Assembly (NCBI GenBank): GCA_025929655.1
Contig: JAICPV010000093.1
Span: forward strand, 1-7,575
Direction: 5' to 3'
DNA: 7,575 nt
Source: Pyrinomonadaceae bacterium
GTDB lineage: Bacteria > Acidobacteriota > Blastocatellia > Pyrinomonadales > Pyrinomonadaceae
Shown: one piece after another, positions 5,614 through 7,575 of the stretch
Layout: each line of letters starts with the position of its first letter
Numbering within the stretch: the first letter of the stretch is position 1
Made by a program: the position numbers and the translations under genes
Notes under the pieces: generated by a model
What the model saw: only the letters and a program-made list of their open reading frames with translations
What the model was told of the DNA's origin: nothing
The model's database searches: none

Positions 5614-7575
5614 ATGAGTCAGCCCGCCTTCACCCAACGAGACTTCGTACATTTGCATCTTCACTCGGATTATAGCTTGTTGCAGAGCACAATCCAATAC
5701 AAACCGCTTGCGAAGCATTTGAAGGAAAACAGCTTTAAAGCGTGTGCCGTGACCGATTACGGAAACATGTTCGGGGCCGTTTCTTTCTACATGACGATGA
5801 AGAAGGAAGGGCTTCATCCGGTGATCGGGTACGAAGCTTATGTGGCGTCGGGAAGCAGGTTTGATAAATCGGCAGCAGCCGCCCCGGGCGAAAAACCGCA
5901 TTACAATTTGGTGCTCCTCGCCCGCGACAACGAAGGATTCCAGAATCTGGTCTATCTGGCGTCGAAGGCGTACACGGATGGTTATTACAATCGGCCACGC
6001 ATCGATCTCGAATTACTTTCGAAACGCGGCAAGGGGCTGATCGCTTTATCCGGAGGGCGAAACGGGTCGCTGTACCATTATCTTCGGAGCGACCGCGATC
6101 GTGCGAAAAAAGCCGCGGACGAGTTCTTAGAAATGTTCGGTGACGGAAATTTCTTCATCGAGATCCAGCCCCACATGCTCAGCGACGGTGCTGTGTTTGA
6201 AAGCATGGTGCAGCTTGGCCGGACGATGGATATTCCTCTGGCTGCCACCAACGATGCGCACTATCTGACGCGCGAAGATGCGAAGGCGCACGAGATATTG
6301 AACTGCGTCGGAGCAGGCCGGACCTATTCCGAACAGTTCGGATATTCGCTCGGGAGTGACGAATATTACGTTCGATCTGCCGACGAGATGTTTGCGTTCT
6401 TCGGAAAAGATTTTCCCGAGGCGCTGTCGAACACGTGCCGCATTGCTGAGAAGTGCGATGTCGAGCTCGACGTGAAAGGCACAGACCTCAAACTTCCCCG
6501 CTTCCCTATTCCGAAAGGATTCCCTTCAGAGTTGCCCGACGATTATTTGCGCCAGGTAGTAAAGGAAGGATTCGAGCATCGCGACAAAACGGTCTTCCAG
6601 CCGATGATCGCCGCCGGCACGCTGAAGTATTCTACGAGCAAATATCAAGAGCGGCTCGCGCTCGAGCTTTCCGTGATCGAGCGGATGGGCTATGCAGGAT
6701 ACTTCCTGATCGTCTGGGAGTTCATAAAGTTCGCGCGGGAACGCGGCATTCCGGTCGGTCCTGGGCGAGGTTCGGCCGCCGGCTCGCTTGTGGCGTACTG
6801 CCTTGGCATCACCGACGTCGATCCTCTGCAATACGATCTATTCTTTGAACGCTTCCTTAATCCTGAGCGCGTTTCGATGCCTGATATCGACATCGATTTT
6901 TGCATTCGAGGGCGCGCGGAAGTGATCGATCACGTCGCGGAGCTGTATGGCCGCGATTCCGTCTGCCAGATAATCACATTTGGAACAATGGCCTCCCGTG
7001 CTGCGATCAAGGACGTCGGCCGCGCGTTAAACATGCCGTACGGCGACGTCGAAAAGGTTGCCAAGCTGATCCCGCCGCCATTCCGCGGACGCAATATCAG
7101 CATCTCCGAAGCTATCGAACGCGTTCCGGAATTGAAATCGATGATGGCGTCCGACCCGAAGGTTAACGAGCTGATCGACCTCGCGCTTCGCATCGAAGGC
7201 TGTGCGCGGCATTCGTCGGTGCACGCGGCCGGGGTTGTGATCTCACCGAAACCGCTGCACGAGATCGTTCCAGTCGCGACCTCGCCGAAAAACGAATTTA
7301 CGAGCCAGTATGAAATGGGCGACCTGGAAAAGATCGGGATGCTGAAGATGGATTTCCTCGGCCTCACCACGCTGACGATCATCGCAGACTGCCTCGCTTC
7401 GATAAAGGAACGCGAAGGCGCGTCGATCGGTTGGGCGAACGTTTCGCTGAACGATCCTAAAACGATGCAGCTTTTCGGTGACGGCCGAACGGACGCGATA
7501 TTCCAATTTGAATCGTCCGGGATGCAGGAGATATGCCGCCGCCTGAAACCGAAAACGCTGGAAGATCTTTCCGCA
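5614..7575 (+). CDS. dnaE: DNA polymerase III alpha subunit (replicative, DnaE type), 5' part
   Basis: This is the catalytic subunit of the replicative polymerase; 654 codons are present and the frame runs off the right edge (the E. coli protein has about 1160 residues). The PHP domain occupies about 1-260 and begins FVHLHLHSDYSLL (11-23). The polymerase palm has PGRGSAAGS (383-391), MPDIDIDF (422-429) with catalytic Asp426 and Asp428, and KMDFLGL with the third Asp at 580. The retained part ends near AIFQFESSGM, before the beta-binding and C-terminal domains. ATG at 5614 is the only reasonable start: an in-frame stop lies at 5587, and the N-terminus aligns with the family. Only a weak purine stretch (CAAGAA) precedes it. 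Four of the nine usual PHP metal ligands appear replaced (Gln24, Tyr49, Asn98, Gly148), so intrinsic proofreading is unlikely. It is divergent from miaB, with 13 bp between start codons. Confidence 0.96.
   Translation, partial: MSQPAFTQRDFVHLHLHSDYSLLQSTIQYKPLAKHLKENSFKACAVTDYGNMFGAVSFYMTMKKEGLHPVIGYEAYVASGSRFDKSAAAAPGEKPHYNLVLLARDNEGFQNLVYLASKAYTDGYYNRPRIDLELLSKRGKGLIALSGGRNGSLYHYLRSDRDRAKKAADEFLEMFGDGNFFIEIQPHMLSDGAVFESMVQLGRTMDIPLAATNDAHYLTREDAKAHEILNCVGAGRTYSEQFGYSLGSDEYYVRSADEMFAFFGKDFPEALSNTCRIAEKCDVELDVKGTDLKLPRFPIPKGFPSELPDDYLRQVVKEGFEHRDKTVFQPMIAAGTLKYSTSKYQERLALELSVIERMGYAGYFLIVWEFIKFARERGIPVGPGRGSAAGSLVAYCLGITDVDPLQYDLFFERFLNPERVSMPDIDIDFCIRGRAEVIDHVAELYGRDSVCQIITFGTMASRAAIKDVGRALNMPYGDVEKVAKLIPPPFRGRNISISEAIERVPELKSMMASDPKVNELIDLALRIEGCARHSSVHAAGVVISPKPLHEIVPVATSPKNEFTSQYEMGDLEKIGMLKMDFLGLTTLTIIADCLASIKEREGASIGWANVSLNDPKTMQLFGDGRTDAIFQFESSGMQEICRRLKPKTLEDLSA
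5669..5697 (-). promoter_or_regulatory. Possible miaB promoter inside the dnaE 5' end
   Basis: The minus strand has a perfect -10 TATAAT (5674-5669) and, 17 bases upstream, TTGGAT (5697-5692), a 3 of 6 match to the -35 consensus. Transcription would begin near 5662, giving a leader of about 60 bases before the miaB ATG. The TATAAT falls on the codons of the conserved Asp-Tyr-Ser of the DnaE PHP motif, so it could be a by-product of coding. Confidence 0.4.

Noticed and set aside
5581..5901. A 106-codon minus-strand frame opposite the start of dnaE
   Set aside because: It overlaps the miaB start and the PHP motif of dnaE; both real genes account for the coding signal.

Overview
This is a stretch of bacterial chromosome holding housekeeping genes. 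It is densely coded and roughly half GC by eye. No transposase, phage gene, tRNA, rRNA or CRISPR array is visible. The gene set is metK, a parA/parB pair with an extra gene between the two, a BFN-domain (DUF151) gene coupled to miaB, and the 5' part of a DnaE-type replicative polymerase. The miaB-DUF151 pairing and the N-terminal sequence of ParB (GLPTGVKMRHDAHYVE) remind me of Acidobacteriota, perhaps the Blastocatellia/Pyrinomonas side. That is a memory-based impression, not a demonstrated placement.

Layout from left to right: a short non-coding left edge with a GC-rich hairpin (1-94); metK on the minus strand (95-1252), opened by a TTG codon; a 289-bp gap holding a good metK promoter and one doubtful plus-strand ORF; parB (1542-2420, minus); an unrecognised 143-residue gene (2460-2891, minus); parA (2944-3699, minus); the BFN-domain gene (3784-4269, minus), overlapping the end of miaB by four bases; miaB (4266-5600, minus); and dnaE (from 5614, plus), cut off by the right edge after 654 codons.

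Read on the minus strand, miaB-bfn form one coupled unit. parA-orfX-parB form a second likely operon, probably with its own promoter in the 81-bp gap after bfn. metK is a third unit with its own promoter. dnaE is transcribed the other way, and its start codon lies only 13 bp from that of miaB, so each gene's promoter must lie inside the other's coding sequence. Functionally the window joins replication (DnaE), chromosome segregation (ParA/ParB), tRNA modification (MiaB, which uses S-adenosylmethionine) and S-adenosylmethionine synthesis (MetK).

The most interesting points are the extra gene between parA and parB, the loss of four PHP-domain metal ligands in DnaE, the compressed dnaE/miaB divergent promoter region, the atypical ParB C-terminus with no parS site seen, and the TTG start of metK. 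I found no clear sign of a wholly new system; the uncharacterised parA-orfX-parB arrangement is the closest candidate.
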